Numbered from the stretch's first letter, positions 11,859 through 23,387 are shown. The stretch is 54,786 bases of DNA from Pezizomycotina sp. ARF18 (GCA_002224055.1 AZLU01000260.1:1-54786), one strand, 5' to 3'. The notes: generated from the sequence alone by a model not told the origin. Numbers and translations: made by a program.

Positions 11859-12344
11859 CATTCGTTCTAACTGCGGCGCATGCGCTGCTCCTCGCCGTGC
11901 CAGCTATGGCAGTCCAAGGACACTGCCCTGCCGCTCCCAAGAGTACTGGTGCAAAAACCTGGACGGAAACTACTGTTTTGGGGTAGGTAACGATGAGCGT
12001 ATTCGGCCTACAGTCGATTGTAGTCTCTTTGCGCTAGCTAATCGAAATTTTATGTCATAGCTTGGGCTCCCAACGGTTCCAAACCTCCTTACCCAAACCC
12101 TGCCTGTTGCAACTACTGGACTGAGACCAGTCCTGGTAGGTTCGTGAAGCACATCTCCATTGCCAGCCGTTCGACGACCCGCTTAATGAGAACGATTCTG
12201 CGGCTGCCATTAGGCAAGATATTGACGCTGCAAAAACTGCTACCGCGGCCTCCGTGGCTAAGGGTATACGACTACTGTACTTCTCGCACTTCTCGGCACT
12301 TTATTAATGTCACATTCTCACAGTTTTTCATGGCGGCTGCATGA
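11859..12344 (+). CDS. Candidate small cysteine-rich protein, possibly secreted
   Basis: The first part has regularly spaced Cys residues (NCGACAAPRRASYGS, then YWCKNLDGNYCFG). A donor GTAACG near 11,987 and an acceptor TCATAG ending at 12,060 define a short intron that keeps the frame and continues into WAPNGSKPPYPNPACCNYW. After about 12,135 the frame must shift by one base to reach a segment with PFDDPLNENDSAAAIRQDID. An alternative frame upstream (HALLLAVPAMA) would make a good signal-peptide core, so the true N-terminus may need one more correction. Size and Cys pattern fit a secreted fungal peptide, but no known family is recognised. Confidence 0.35.
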
Positions 12345-12738
12345 ACGATGGGTGTTCTCTATACTACATTGAATTGCCCCTTATTGATCCACCTTGAAGA
12401 TATATTTAACAGAAGATGGCGCATGTGTTTAGGATAGTCTTTGCTTTTGAAAGTTCTCGTGTATGTAGCATCCCTATACTTCCTTTTCCCATTGCTTCTC
12501 TTGTTTTATTAGCTATGAGTATGAATTACCGACAGCATGAGTGTGGCATGTATCATTGAGCTTCACCTTTGTTTCTCACGCTCTTAGTGAACTGCATGAT
12601 ATATAGTTGTTTAATTGATCGCGTAAAGAAAGGGAAAAAATACCCAGTAGAGATTTTCCCGCAACGCGAAGGTGGGCCACCCGTGTCAGTAGGAACCCTG
12701 ACTGAGTAACCCACGTTTTCATTAGCAGTTCCGTCACA
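12345..12738. other. No gene recognised
   Basis: AT-rich sequence with a 76-codon minus ORF (12,576-12,806) that overlaps the Arg-rich ORF in another frame and has no recognisable motif. Confidence 0.3.
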
Positions 12739-13137
12739 TTAATTCCAAACGAGTCTTCCTTCGTCATCCGCCAGCTCAGATTCTGGCCGAGGAACGCAAT
12801 AAACACCGTTACGAGTGATATTTCGATTGATTTCGCGATTACGGCGGATAGGAAAGACGCGGTGCGGCACCGTCAACGGGCTGAGATTTGTCAGCGGAAG
12901 CGCATCGTGCGATCGCGATAAAGAGAAACGATGCAAGCGTCGCGTAAACGCCCATCGCGAATATATCGATCTGTAGCCACGACCATGACGGCCGGCACGC
13001 CGGCTGCCGCACCTTAGCTTTCGTGCTTGGTTCCGTAGCCGCCGGGCGTATCGTCGCTCGTAAATTAAACTTCCCATCACAATAGCTTGCTCCGATCGCC
13101 TTTCTAATCCGAAGCTACTATCGGTGAGCAAAATCAA
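12739..13137 (-). CDS. Arg-rich hypothetical ORF
   Basis: A 132-codon ORF on the minus strand with a strongly basic, Arg-rich middle (YERRYARRLRNQARKLRCGS) and a less biased end (PESELADDEGRLVWN). The region is GC-richer than its surroundings and the opposite strand also has open stretches, so coding status is uncertain. A nucleic-acid-binding role would be a guess from charge only. Confidence 0.2.
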   Translation of the reverse strand: MILLTDSSFGLERRSEQAIVMGSLIYERRYARRLRNQARKLRCGSRRAGRHGRGYRSIYSRWAFTRRLHRFSLSRSHDALPLTNLSPLTVPHRVFPIRRNREINRNITRNGVYCVPRPESELADDEGRLVWN

Positions 13138-13871
13138 CGAATACTAAAGAAATTCAACAAAATAAACGAGCAAAGTAAAAACAAGCTAAGCATAAACCAA
13201 AGGAGGATGAAAACGTCTAGAGCAGCAAAAACCTCGATCAGACCCCGGTGAACAACAATTTATAATCGCCTAGACGTGGGAACCTAGCGTTCAACAGAAA
13301 CCTTCTCCAAAGCCATCACCATGCAGATGTAGCGAATATAGTAGTCTGGTCACTCGAGTGGGCAATTCCACGTACAGGAGGCGTTAAAGCGCTCGCCGCT
13401 GTCTCGCAAAAGGACTCGGCGATGCGAGGAATTTCCACTTTGACTGCTAGTAGATTATTTTCTTCTCCTTTCGTCTTTGATAAAATGGTATAGAGAGAGT
13501 CTTCCCTTAACTGTGTTCGTATTACCTTCGTTTACTAAGTTAGTAGTCGGACGCGATTTCTCGAGATCACACGGTCTGTTCATTGATAACTAAATTTAAC
13601 GACGATGAATTAGTGTGGAGGCTGGAATATCTAGAAAGGTTTCTGATTTGCGGTGAATTCCTCTGTCCACTTCTAGTTTGCAAGTTTTCAGTCTCATACT
13701 TATTTTATATCTACTTAGGATAACTGTCAAATAGAGGGCATCGTAGCCATAGTAGAATTCTTGCTTGCGTTCACGATTTCTACCTTCACGCGGCTGTATA
13801 CATGATCAGTTTGCGCGTCCTGAGAATGACTTTTATTTATATTTACCCACTCGTACCACTAGACACCAAAA
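13138..13871. other. No gene recognised; left flank of the array
   Basis: No ORF of note. This is the spacer between the unresolved left part of the window and the last codon of CB1. Confidence 0.4.
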
Positions 13872-15019
13872 TTAGCCAAGTCGATATGCTGTAGGACTAT
13901 GAACTTTCAAATAGCCGTTGGAATCCAAGTCTAAGTTGGCCATGCTAAGTTTTGTTACCAAATCGACCGCAAAGTCCGGAAATTCTCTAACGCGATCCAA
14001 AAATGGCGGCTTGTCTCGGAATAGATACCAGTACTTTCCACAGAAAGTAGCGATGAGTATTCTAAAATGTTCATAACGTGTGGAACCGATCCCGGGGCAT
14101 TGCCTGAGCGGCTTTTGTCTGCTGAACAGAAGTCCCTACGTCCACGTGAACTGCCGGGCCTGGAGTGTGTAAGTAGACAATATCGATAACCTCAGGTGTC
14201 AGCTCCACGTAATACGACCAATCTTTGGGGCTCTTATCGAGCATATGGCAAATTTTTGTGGCGCGCCACAAAGAGAATCTCTTTAGTTTAGCAGCTTGAA
14301 GTCGCTCCGCTAATGTGTAAACCTTTGCATGGAGCAGTAAATCGTCTTTGCTATCGGCTGAAGGGTAGCGCTGGTAGTCCTTCCAATACAAATATTGTAT
14401 GAACATGTCGAAAGCTGGATGTCGTCCACGCTGGTGTTAAGCTTTACTACCTCGTTGGAGGCGAAGTGCCAGTTTTCTCTTGAAAGGAGAAGTAGCTCTT
14501 GAAGTATTCTGAGTTTTCTATGAGTATATCTTTCGCAATGAGCCGTTCCTCAGGCTCCATGCCGTCCGCCTTGTCGCCGATCACAATTCGAATGATAGCT
14601 CCGGAAAAGATCCTGTAATGCACGAATATCATTAGATGAAGCCATTCGAAATACATTAAAGCTACTCGCAATAGCTCATCACGCGCCGCAAACCTACTTG
14701 GGAAAATATTCCATCCTACAACATATGTGGGATCATTGCGTCTCCAGCGAGGCATAACATCTCGGCAGTCGTGATCGAGCGATGCGCAGGCATCGCGAAG
14801 GCGTGAGTGAGGGTAATGTTTCACTAGACCGTTATAGTCGCAAGTGTGACATTTCTTACAGAGTTCAGCATTGCAGCGACAGTCTTGCCGACACTTTTCG
14901 CAGAATGCTGGACATCTTTCAATACGTTCGATTTTAAAATGATGAGCCCTTCACCCTACCAAACAGTGGGGATACTTTTAATGATTAAAAATGGCTTACT
15001 CAGGATCTCCCCTAACCAT
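13872..15019 (-). CDS. CB1: Cys-rich module + BTB/POZ protein
   Basis: Leftmost member of the array. Exon 1 (15,000-15,019) encodes MVRGDPE and ends in phase 2 at GTAAGC; intron 1 is 84 nt. Exon 2 opens with CPAFCEKCRQDCRC, then CKKCHTC and a later HDC. Intron 2 (about 14,613-14,697) separates the charged segment from exon 3, which starts IFSGAIIRIVIGDKADG and continues into the BTB core (LIENSEYFKSYFSFQEKTGT; later FIQYLYWKDYQRY and HAKVYTLAERLQAAKLK). The C-terminus reads EFPDFAVDLVTKL and ends GYLKVHSPTAYRLG, eleven residues past the usual tail. Frame breaks lie near 14,430-14,450, near 14,070 and in exon 2. BTB domains dimerise and often recruit partners such as Cullin-3; that role is inferred. 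Confidence 0.85.
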
Positions 15020-15474
15020 ACTTAAACTTAGAAAAATGCCAGCGCCGTGAACCTATCTTACGAAGTTGTTATATTGAGCCCTGGCCCTGAACACGTAACC
15101 CTCAAATCAAAATTTATCGTCAAGCAGATATGAGTGCGGAGAAATATTAGTGATGCGGGGTGACGACCCATCTACTGGGACTGCAGGCATGATGATATTT
15201 TTATTACACCACCGCAGGCAGGGTAACCAGAACACCTTCTGGTGCAGGGCTTGTTACAGGAAGTACCGCTGTAACTACGAGGCCTTGATCATCACGCATT
15301 TTCATTTCCACATTTCCTTGCACATTCACTTTTATCTTTTAGTTCGTCTGTTCTGGTCCAGGGACGACTTACTTGGACCTTATAGCGTTCAAAACCGGAC
15401 AAAGGTTTCGCTAAAAGTGCAACACAATTCTATATGAATTGCAGTTATAAGTACTTTTTCCAAAATTTTCCAAT
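15020..15474. other. Array spacer, no gene
   Basis: Upstream region of CB1. The 95-codon plus ORF at 15,150-15,437 has no recognised motif and lies in the probable promoter region, so it is not called. Confidence 0.35.
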
Positions 15475-15597
15475 GGATAACGTGAGATTACACCATTATC
15501 ACCCAAAACATTAAAAACCGGCTGACGGTTGGGTGAGTCGCCAGTCCGATTTTCAACATTTTAGGTGGATAATGGTGTAATCTCACCGTTATCCACC
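15475..15597. repeat. Long imperfect inverted repeat (hairpin), MITE-like
   Basis: The left arm begins GGATAACGTGAGATTACACC (15,475) and the right arm ends TCACCGTTATCCACC (15,597). The arms pair almost to the centre, so nearly the whole 123 bp can fold as one hairpin. Each arm is also an imperfect palindrome within itself (GATAACGGTG against CACCATTATC), giving a nested symmetry. No flanking duplication is clear. It may be a miniature inverted-repeat element or the remnant of a DNA transposon end. AT-rich sequence follows. Confidence 0.75.
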
Positions 15598-15863
15598 TCG
15601 ACAAAAATATTATAAATATTTAAAAAAATTTAATCGTAAATCGATAGTTTTATAAAGCTAAAGGGGGACCCTTTAAAATTATGGAGATATAAGTATTTAG
15701 CAGTGAGCGTGGGCACTGAAAAAAATTTTCAAATTTAAATGAAAGCCTCAACGTGCTAGCAAGATTACAAAGTCATTTACCTCCGTCTTTCCAACACCGA
15801 GTCTTCTCATTGAGTTGAGAGAGTCAACCACCCATCGAACCCTTTAAAACACCCGTAATAAAT
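15598..15863. other. AT-rich array spacer
   Basis: Very AT-rich sequence next to the hairpin, including a short palindrome AAAGGGGGACCCTTTA at about 15,659-15,675. No coding signal is seen. It could be the remaining part of a degraded element that included the hairpin. Confidence 0.5.
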
Positions 15864-16950
15864 CTACTTCGTCAAATAGCCATCCTTGTCGAGTTCCAAA
15901 CCCGACCTATTATTCAGATGTCCTAATAATCTATCGAAAATTCCGGGAAAGCACGTATGCGATCTACGAACGAAAGTTTCGTTCGCAGTTCTTGTAGGAA
16001 ACATGCCGAAAAAGACGCAATCAGATTTCTAAATGGGTCTTTGGGGTGTAAGCCCGGCTCTTGCGGGTCACATGTATTGGAATAAACGATATCGATTATT
16101 TCGGGAAGATTTTCAAGGTCGAAATCCTTGTCGGGCGGGTTTTTACTGAACTCATAGCACAGCTGTGTAGCTCGTTTCAATGAAAATTGTTTAAGCTCCG
16201 GGGTCTGCAGGCGCTCCGCAAGGACGTAAACTCTCGTGTGAAGAAACAAATCATCGGCCTTCTGGCAAGCCGGGCTCGCCGAGACGGGTACGCAATAATC
16301 ATTCCAGTATATGAACTGCATGAACATATCGAAAGCTTCTATGCGGTCCACATCCGTAGCGAGTTCAATCGAAGCATCAGCGGTGGATCCAGACGATCCT
16401 GCTTTCTCATGGAAAGAGAAGTAGCTGCGAAGTACTGCGAGTTCTCAATCAGTAAATCACTTGGAACGAGTCTCTCAACCACTCCGGCGGTTTCGGTGCC
16501 GACAGTATCCGCACGAGATCTTTAACAAAAGCCTACATTGCAGATTCCAAGTAAGCAAACGAATGGATCTAAACTCACGCGAACCAAGAGCAGAAAAGTT
16601 CGGGCCTGGACTTGGAAATCACTCACGTTGGAAAACCGGCCATCTTTCGAGAATTCTATCCTCTTTCGTCCCGGACAGGTAATCATGGCAGTCATGTTGG
16701 AAAGAGACACAGGCCTCATGCCATGAGTCGCGACATTGCTGTTCTCAGAGGTTTGTCTCTGCAAGTATGACACAGCCCGCATCCGTCGGCCTTGCATGAG
16801 CAGTCTATCCTGCATTTTTTACAGAGCTTCGGACAACTTTTTATGATTGTGTTTTAATAAGGAGTCAGCAAACCTCTGCGAGGAATACGTTCAGATTTTA
16901 TTTATTTACTTGGATCGGGGTTTTAGATACCGCGCGTCACCCCTCACCAT
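15864..16950 (-). CDS. CB2: Cys-rich module + BTB/POZ protein
   Basis: The start peptide MVRGDAR ends at a GTATCT donor. Exon 2 reads CPKLCKKCRIDCSCKADGCG and continues LCHTCRD, with the second cluster as FQHDCHDY. Exon 3 begins with KDLVRILSA and continues into the BTB domain; the best-preserved part is 15,923-16,351 (DRIEAFDMFMQFIYWNDY, then HTRVYVLAERLQTPELKQF). The tail is LELDKDGYLTK with stop at 15,864-15,866. Frame breaks are needed in exon 2, at the start of exon 3 (TTTT run near 16,524), at about 16,450-16,480 (RLVPSDLLIENSQYFA lies in another frame) and near 15,925. It is the most disrupted of CB1-CB4. Confidence 0.82.
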
Positions 16951-17342
16951 ATTGATAGTCGGAGTTCGGAAAAGAAAATCACCAGTAGTATAGGATAATG
17001 ATATGCGATGAATATTTGCAATTTTGAGGTCGATGGATGATGCTTGGGAGATGTATTAGTCCTGTTGAAGCCACAACGAGGCACGACAACTCGAGAGCCT
17101 TCGTGAAAGATGTAAACTCGCACGAACACCCTGTCAACAAAGCAAGGAAACTTCATTTTCTCAGCCTTGTTTCAGAAAACACGTTACGATGCAGGGCGTT
17201 GTAACCCCATTTAGGTGTTTAGCGACTAGGACAACAGATCAAGCAGAATCAGCGAAGATTAGCTACAACTTAAGGTGAAGCACATTTCCCGTGCCCTTAG
17301 ACTACTACTCGGATTGAAAGAGGTTTAATTGTTGTAAGAAGA
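16951..17342. other. Array spacer, no gene
   Basis: Intergenic DNA between CB2 and CB3. A 70-codon minus ORF (16,944-17,156) overlaps the CB2 start region and has no recognised motif. Confidence 0.4.
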
Positions 17343-18456
17343 TCACAATTTCACATATCCGTCACTATCTACCTGCAATGCGGTGCCATTAGGAACTCGC
17401 TCAATGATATCCACTGCAAAGTCTGGAACCCCCTAACACATTCCATAAAGCCGGTCGTCTTCTTCAAATGTCCGAGAAAGCAGCCGAGAAAACTGCAATC
17501 AGAGACCTAAACTTATCCCTTTTCAGCTCGGGCTTTTCCCCATCCGATGAAACGTCAGGTGAGCTATATGTATTCAAATAGACCACCTCGATAGTTCCTG
17601 GGATACATTCGAGGTTTAATGTCGCTTCGGCTACTGTCGCTGCGTTATTCATCCTCTGGCTAAATTCACTGCGATAGCAGTGGCTTTCTTCACCGCAAGC
17701 TCCTTAAGCGCGGGTGCTTGAAGTCGCTCTGCCAACACGTAAACATCGGCGTGGAGGCGCAGGTCGAGATCAGACTCTTCCTCCGGAGTTGAAATGATGT
17801 AGTCTTTCCCGTAAATATATTGGATGAACCGGTCAAATGCTTCCGGTCGGTCTGTATCGGCATCAAGGACGATAGGCGCCGCTCGCGCATTCCCCGATTT
17901 TTCCTGGAATGCGAAAGATCTATTAAAGTATTCGGAGTGCTTCCTGAGCGCCTCCCTAGGGACGTAGCGGATTTTTACGTTTGCGCCGCTACCGATTTGA
18001 ATCTCAACGATCTCAGAACCGAAGAGCCTTAATCATGGCGTCAGCGTAGTCAGTATCAATGCATGTTTCCTGCGTCTGAATCGGCAATATAGCCTTCTAG
18101 TGACGATAATTTGACTTACTCCGGAAAGTCTTCAGTCTACTGACAAACGCGTCCGGGTAGACTTCCTTTGGCTTCGGATCGCAGCTGTGGTTGTAGCGGT
18201 TGCAACCGCTATGATAATGGCTCCGTTGATATAGCCGCCGTTGAAATAGTTTGTATCCCGACAGTTATGGCACTGGTTACAGCTTAGGCAAGCGCAGTCA
18301 TTCTGGCAAGATCTGCAGAACCTTTGGCAACTAGACTCATCGCGCAGCCCGTCAGTAAACGAGTACAGATCAGTCCCGGCCAAAAATAATTGCGGAACGA
18401 CGCTATATATACAGCGGCGTGGTTGGATCTGCTTACTCTGAATCACCGCGAACCAT
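17343..18456 (-). CDS. CB3: Cys-rich module + BTB/POZ protein
   Basis: The start peptide MVRGDSE is followed by a GTAAGC donor. Exon 2 has CQRFCRSCQNDCACLSCNQC followed by HNCRDTNYFNGG. After the Cys module the visible frame is Ala/Thr-rich and a one-base shift is needed to reach the usual FPE exon end before GTAAGT. Exon 3 is the cleanest of the left group, starting LFGSEIVEIQIGSGANVKIR and running through SEYFNRSFAFQEKSG, DRPEAFDRFIQYIYGKDY and HADVYVLAERLQAPALKELA. The tail is ALQVDSDGYVKL. Breaks occur near 17,465 and 17,655. Confidence 0.85.
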
Positions 18457-18810
18457 ATCGGCTAGTAATAGAGGGCTATGTAATATCTTTGTGAAGCTTT
18501 ATTGAACGTATTCTCGAAGAGAGTCTTTATCCTGAGGATGGATTTCATGGGAATGTCGACTAGATCAGAAACGAGGCTGAAGATATTCAAACGCAGCAGT
18601 TTCCCCATGAATTTAGTCAGCTATCCCGTTATAGTCGCCTTCCCTCTGTGTATCGTTCAACGACATCACCCTGCATGCGTGGCAACGTGTAAATTTGGGG
18701 CGGGCAAGCCTCCCATAGCGATAAGATAAACCATCCAATCCAATTAAACAAGTGCAAACATCATATTCTATTTACAATATGTACATTCAAACAGCGAATT
18801 TCTCCAATTT
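18457..18810. other. Array spacer, no gene
   Basis: Intergenic DNA of 354 bp between CB3 and CB4. The overlapping plus ORF 18,502-18,729 has no motif support. Confidence 0.4.
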
Positions 18811-19939
18811 CTATATCGGTTGGTCAAACCTATCATACTTTAAAAATCCATTTTCGTCCTTTTCTAAGTCCTTACCGTTACTGACGCTCCTCATAAGGTC
18901 TACGGCGAAATCGGGAAAGACCTTCAAGCACTCGGCGAAGTTTGGGAGTCTCTCAGCTTATCGAGACAGCTAGCGGAGAAGGCCGCGATCAGTAACCGGA
19001 ACGGATCCGACGGAGATGTAGAGCTTGAAGACACCGCTTTCTCGGGCGGAGAAGGCGTGTTCAGGTAGATGGTCTCAACAACCCCGGGAATGCACTCAAT
19101 GCTAATAGCAGCCTGAGACTCTGTGCCATATGACGCCTTTACGTTCTTACTAAACTGCAGCGCGATGTCCGTTGCCTTACGCAGCGCGAGCTCCTTCAGC
19201 TTGAGGGCCTGTAGACGTTCAGCGAGAATATAAACACCTGCATGCGCGACTATATCGATGTCGTCTTCTTCCTCTGAGACATGGTAGTCCTTCCAGTACG
19301 CAAATTGGATAAAGCGATCGAAGGCTTCGGGACGATCAGCATCGGTGTCTAAAGTAAGGTCGGATTGCTGTTTCGAGCCAGACTTTTCTTCGAACCCAAA
19401 GGCACTCTTAAAGTATTCGGAGCTCTCGATTAGTGCATTCTTGGGAACGTAGCGGACTTCTGGTGACGCTGTCCCCAAGTGGATCTTAACAAGGTCGGAG
19501 CTGAACAGTCTTTCCCAGCGAACCCGACCGCAATTTTATCCTCAGTAAGCCTTCTATTCATGTCTAATGGTAACTAGAAGTAAACGTACTGTGGAAAATC
19601 CATTATATTCCGTACGAAGGCCTCTTTTTCAAGGAGGATCTCATTCTTGCGCTTCTCCTTCTTGCCCTTGTCCTTCTTGCAGTTGTGCATGTAAAAGTAA
19701 CAAGCGTCACAATAAACCACGCCGCCATTCGAAGCACCGCCAAAATGAATAGCGTCCTACAAGTGTGGCAAGCGCCGCAACTTTCGCAGAAGCAGTCGTC
19801 GTTGCAGTTCCCGCAAAGGCGCGAGCAGCTATAAGGTGAAAATCAGCAGCTAGCCTCTTCCAATTCGGCGCCTCAAAAGAGAGAGAGTTATACGTCAAAC
19901 CCGGGGAAAGATTGCTCACTATTGCTCGCCTCGAACCAT
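18811..19939 (-). CDS. CB4: Cys-rich module + BTB/POZ protein
   Basis: The start peptide MVRGEQY has a GTGAGC donor. Exon 2 has CSRLCGNCNDDCFCESCGAC then HTCR, and in a second frame YFYMHNCKKDKGKKEKRKNE, a clear Y-x-H-x-C followed by a Lys-rich helix ending MDFPQ at the donor GTACGT. Exon 3 is open for 184 codons (18,924-19,478): VRYVPKNALIESSEYFKSAF, DRPEAFDRFIQFAYWKDY, HAGVYILAERLQALKLKELA. A break near 18,955 leads to FAECLKVFPDFAVDLM and the tail KDENGFLKYDRFDQPI. The overlapping plus ORF 19,567-19,752 is a shadow of the Lys-rich helix. Confidence 0.87.
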
Positions 19940-21366
19940 TTCGTGATGCTGGTATCCGTTTCAACCTCAGACTATTTTTTCTTTTCCTCTCCTATTGCCT
20001 ACCGCTAGGGATCGGTGATGCTCTATTGAAAGTTTTTGATCTCCAAACCGCTTCACCAGTGTGGGTGATGACTCTGCGTTACTCCCAAGCTGAGCATCAC
20101 ACGAGGCTAAAAGCAAAAACCAGGTGGTAATAACCGCGGTAATCTACGGTAACATCGAGCTCTCACGAGCCGAGTAAGCTATTCGCAGTATTTAACCGGC
20201 TCTCTTGGAACATTAGTTGGAAATTTGTTTTTCGGACTGCTTGATCTAGTCGAAGATATATTCAATAATATACTTCGAAGGCCTGCAGAACTCCTCTATT
20301 GCCAAGCATAGATTGACTGGGTCGTGATTGCGGGATGAAACTGTGAAGTATATCCCGTTTGTAACCAAATAAAGGCTATTTTCCTGGAAAGTGTATAGAT
20401 CATGACGAACGAGCACCGAGAAATCCAGCTAGACTACGCGGCAGGGCACTAAACCATATAAAGGCAAACTCGCTGAAGATGGACATTGACCAATTTCGTT
20501 CGAGGAGGTCGAGCAGGCCAAGTGAGAGATATACAGCGCAGTGCACGGAGTCGAGGTTGTTATCGAGTTAGAATTCGGTGGATCGAAATGTTGTCGGAGG
20601 CGTTTGAGGGAGCCATGGGCTTCTCTTATAATTTCCCATTTTTAACCTAGAGAACAATTAACCGGGCGCCGCCATCCACTGATTACACGAATTCATTAGT
20701 CAAAGTGTCTATTTCGCACCTTCGCGTAGGTAATAATAAAATATATTCTCCGTCGTATATTAACTGAGAAAATCGAAAATGGAATACGGGGGATAGAGGT
20801 GGGAAAACGAATGAAAATAGGGAACTAATCGAGAAGTGTAATGCAGAAAAGTCCAGCAGGACATGGCTGATAGCTTTGGCACCCGAGCGTTCCGTATTAT
20901 AAACTTTTTCCAGGCGACGCCATGGCATGCCTGGTGGCGACTCGAGTCAAGAGCGAACTGGCCAGAGCATTCCAATCTCTCAAACGAATTAACCAATTTG
21001 ATATAGCGGGTAGGTGGGTCTAGGAGAATTCTGTATGGGCATTAGCGCATAGTAAGGCGAGTTCAAAACGCCGATCGGATATAGTGCCGAATCATCGGTT
21101 TCAACGTAGCAGAACCGTTTACGTACGTGTGTTTTTAGGAGATTTAGTGGCAATTTCAAGAACAATGAATATTTAGACTCCAAATTCATGGATAAGATGG
21201 CATTTCTATATAGCAAGGACTACCCCTATCATTCTTCCTCAGGTTCTTCTCCTCTCGTTCTCCATTGCGCCCCGGCTATGTGCGAGAGACGACCTCGGAT
21301 TCTTTCGCAAGCTCTAGCACAGTGAAGCCTTTCACTACCGTTAATCTTCATAAATACTAAGTTACG
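19940..21366. other. No confident gene between CB4 and the SAT4-like gene
   Basis: Minus ORFs at 20,683-20,996, 20,989-21,216 and 21,229-21,411 are the only candidates. The second reads KTHVRKRFCYVETDDSALYP and looks somewhat protein-like, but no domain, start context or splice site supports a gene. Confidence 0.3.
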
Positions 21367-21534
21367 ATGAATATCAGTTACGACACCCTGTCTAGAGCAG
21401 AGGCAAAGCAATTCCTCAACCTGGGCATCGTCGCGATGTCTAGAGCAGGTCTAGATGATACAAAGATGAGCGACCTCGTCAAGATCCTCCTGGGGAACCA
21501 AACTAAACTCGAGGCTACTGTCAGCCGAATATGA
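21367..21534 (+). CDS. Small ORF directly upstream of the SAT4-like gene
   Basis: A 55-codon plus-strand ORF (MNISYDTLSRAEAKQFLNLG through to KLEATVSRI) with balanced, helix-like composition. Its TGA overlaps an ATG of the next frame (ATGA at 21,531-21,534). It may be the remnant of another gene, a short upstream ORF, or a mis-framed N-terminal part of the following gene. No family is recognised. Confidence 0.3.
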   Translation: MNISYDTLSRAEAKQFLNLGIVAMSRAGLDDTKMSDLVKILLGNQTKLEATVSRI

Positions 21535-21542
21535 CACTGAAT

Positions 21543-23072
21543 ATGGCCGCGCTGGACGTATACCTTGAGACAGCCCCCGACGTTGACATTACGAACTCAT
21601 CACACAGAGCAATCATTGCATTCACGGCCATCTCGGCAGTTTTTATAATAGTCAGATGGGTAGCAGAAAATGGTTACTGGTCTTGTTAAGAGGGATGATT
21701 GGATTATGTTTAGTGCTTGGGTAATCCTCCCTAAATTGATGTAATTTATCCAGTTAGGCCGTTTATACGCTAATCACGACATTTCCTCTGGCACACAGGC
21801 CCTTCAATTTATCAATATTTTCACGATTTATTAGGTAGGATATCCTTAGATTACGGAACAGCTACACGAAGACACGCCATGGTTGAGATAAAAACTAATG
21901 CTAACTAAATCCCTAATAGGCACATGGGCTGGTTAGTATCTCAAAATAACGGAAGAAGAATTCTCCGGTTCAAGCGATTATCTGCCATTTGAAATACGAC
22001 TGTAGGCCACGCCCGTCATCATATTTGGGACGTTTCTTATAACCAATTCAAAGGAAACTACATGGTATAAAATCTTCCCTTCTCTCTTGCTAGGCTATTT
22101 TCGGCAGCACTATAGTAGGTTATCACTAACACTTATCTTGATCTACTACGCTATCTGGTCGCCACTATGATGTACCCGATCGTTAAATTAGTCATTAAGC
22201 TTTCCTAGCTATTCTTTTACTGGGACCTAGCGCCGATTCAATGGTTCCGATACTATATTCTAGCGGTAATCTCGTGGCGAATACTGGGCATCATTGGAGA
22301 TTTGGCATTGCTGTAAGAAGATTACCCTATTTTAATGGCAATTCTCCTCTTTTTACGTTGGGCTTACAACCGACTCTCCAACCATCATATTCTAGGCTGC
22401 TTCCTGCTCCCATCGTCACTTTCGCGATGAAGCTGGGCATACGTGAAAAGATTGTCGTATTGGCGCTATTCGCCCTCGGTTTGATTTAAGTTTCATCATG
22501 TCTTTTATTATCGTTTTTCATCTGTCGTGAAGCACACTCTGACAAAGGTTACTAACGGACTTGGAAACCCAGTGCCTGTATTGCAGCAGTTGTCCGCGTC
22601 GACCTCAGCAGCCAGTATGCTGATTCTCCAGATGTAAACTACAAGGTCTACCGTGCAGGCATGTGGGGTAGCGTGGAATTAAACATCGCCATCATTGTCT
22701 CTTGCGCACCTGCCCTCGTGCGTTGCTGCGATGGGCCTTCCCTGGCCTTCCGGCAATCAGAGAGATAATGTTCCCGTTCCCCAGCTCAGCCCTGTGGAAC
22801 TCCCTGCAGGTTCAGGACTCCTTAGGAGGGCTCAGCATAAGATTAGGATGGGCCTGTGGACGTTGTCGGACCTCCAGACGACGAAAAAAGGGACGGAGAA
22901 GGTGTCCGATTCGATGGTGGCTGAGAAGGGGTTGAGTATTGGTACAATAGATGCGAAGAAGGACGAGTCGTCCTCAGACGATGGCATCTCGAGGTATACT
23001 AGCACTACAACCGAGCAAGTACGCGAGTTGTCTTCCGTTGATACAGACCCGGAGAGGGGAATACGAGGATGA
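21543..23072 (+). pseudogene. SAT4/rhodopsin-like integral membrane protein, frame-broken
   Basis: The N-terminal part HRAIIAFTAISAVFIIVRW is the first membrane helix; after a one-base shift comes LVKRDDWIMFSAW, which matches the (G)WDDW-x-M motif of the fungal SAT4 family. Later segments are YPIVKLVIKLS (helix starting with a Lys-containing motif), then RAGMWGSVELNIAIIVSCAP, which matches the family signature W-x-x-x-E-x-N-x-A-I near the seventh helix. The soluble C-terminus (22,695-23,072) is Ser/Thr-rich and charged. The family has seven helices and includes PTH11-type receptor-like proteins; ligand and role are unknown. Several single-base frame breaks and introns remain unresolved. The start could also be 21,531. 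Confidence 0.7.
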
Positions 23073-23387
23073 AGATTTCCATCTGTACTATATTCCCTCG
23101 TCATGTTTTGTATTGAATGTCGGCGTAGTAACACATATCAGTTACGATAACATCTAGGAGTAACGTATTACTATTTCTCATCTTATGAAGACCGGTATGT
23201 TCTTGTGGGGCTTTTCTACCTGTACATATATGAATATAGAAGAATCCAAAGAAGGTTATTGATGAGAGAACATTTCCTTTGTATTGAAAAATGGCCATTT
23301 AGCCAATCTCCGCGGGCTGGTTTAGGTTGTTTCTGAGCTGAGCCCGACGATCATTTCTATTGCAAGTCCATAGCCCGCGATTTCCTC
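23073..23387. other. Spacer between convergent genes
   Basis: Probable shared 3' region of the plus-strand SAT4-like gene and the minus-strand CB5. No gene is seen. Confidence 0.4.

Noticed and set aside
15475-15597. CRISPR-like or rho-independent terminator structure
   Set aside because: The genome is fungal, there is only one inverted repeat unit and no spacer array, so a MITE-like hairpin fits better.
19567-19752. Plus-strand Cys/Ser-rich ORF in the CB4 region
   Set aside because: It is the complement of the Lys-rich helix in CB4 exon 2.
22832-23134. Minus-strand 100-codon ORF
   Set aside because: Opposite the charged C-terminus of the SAT4-like gene; no motif support.
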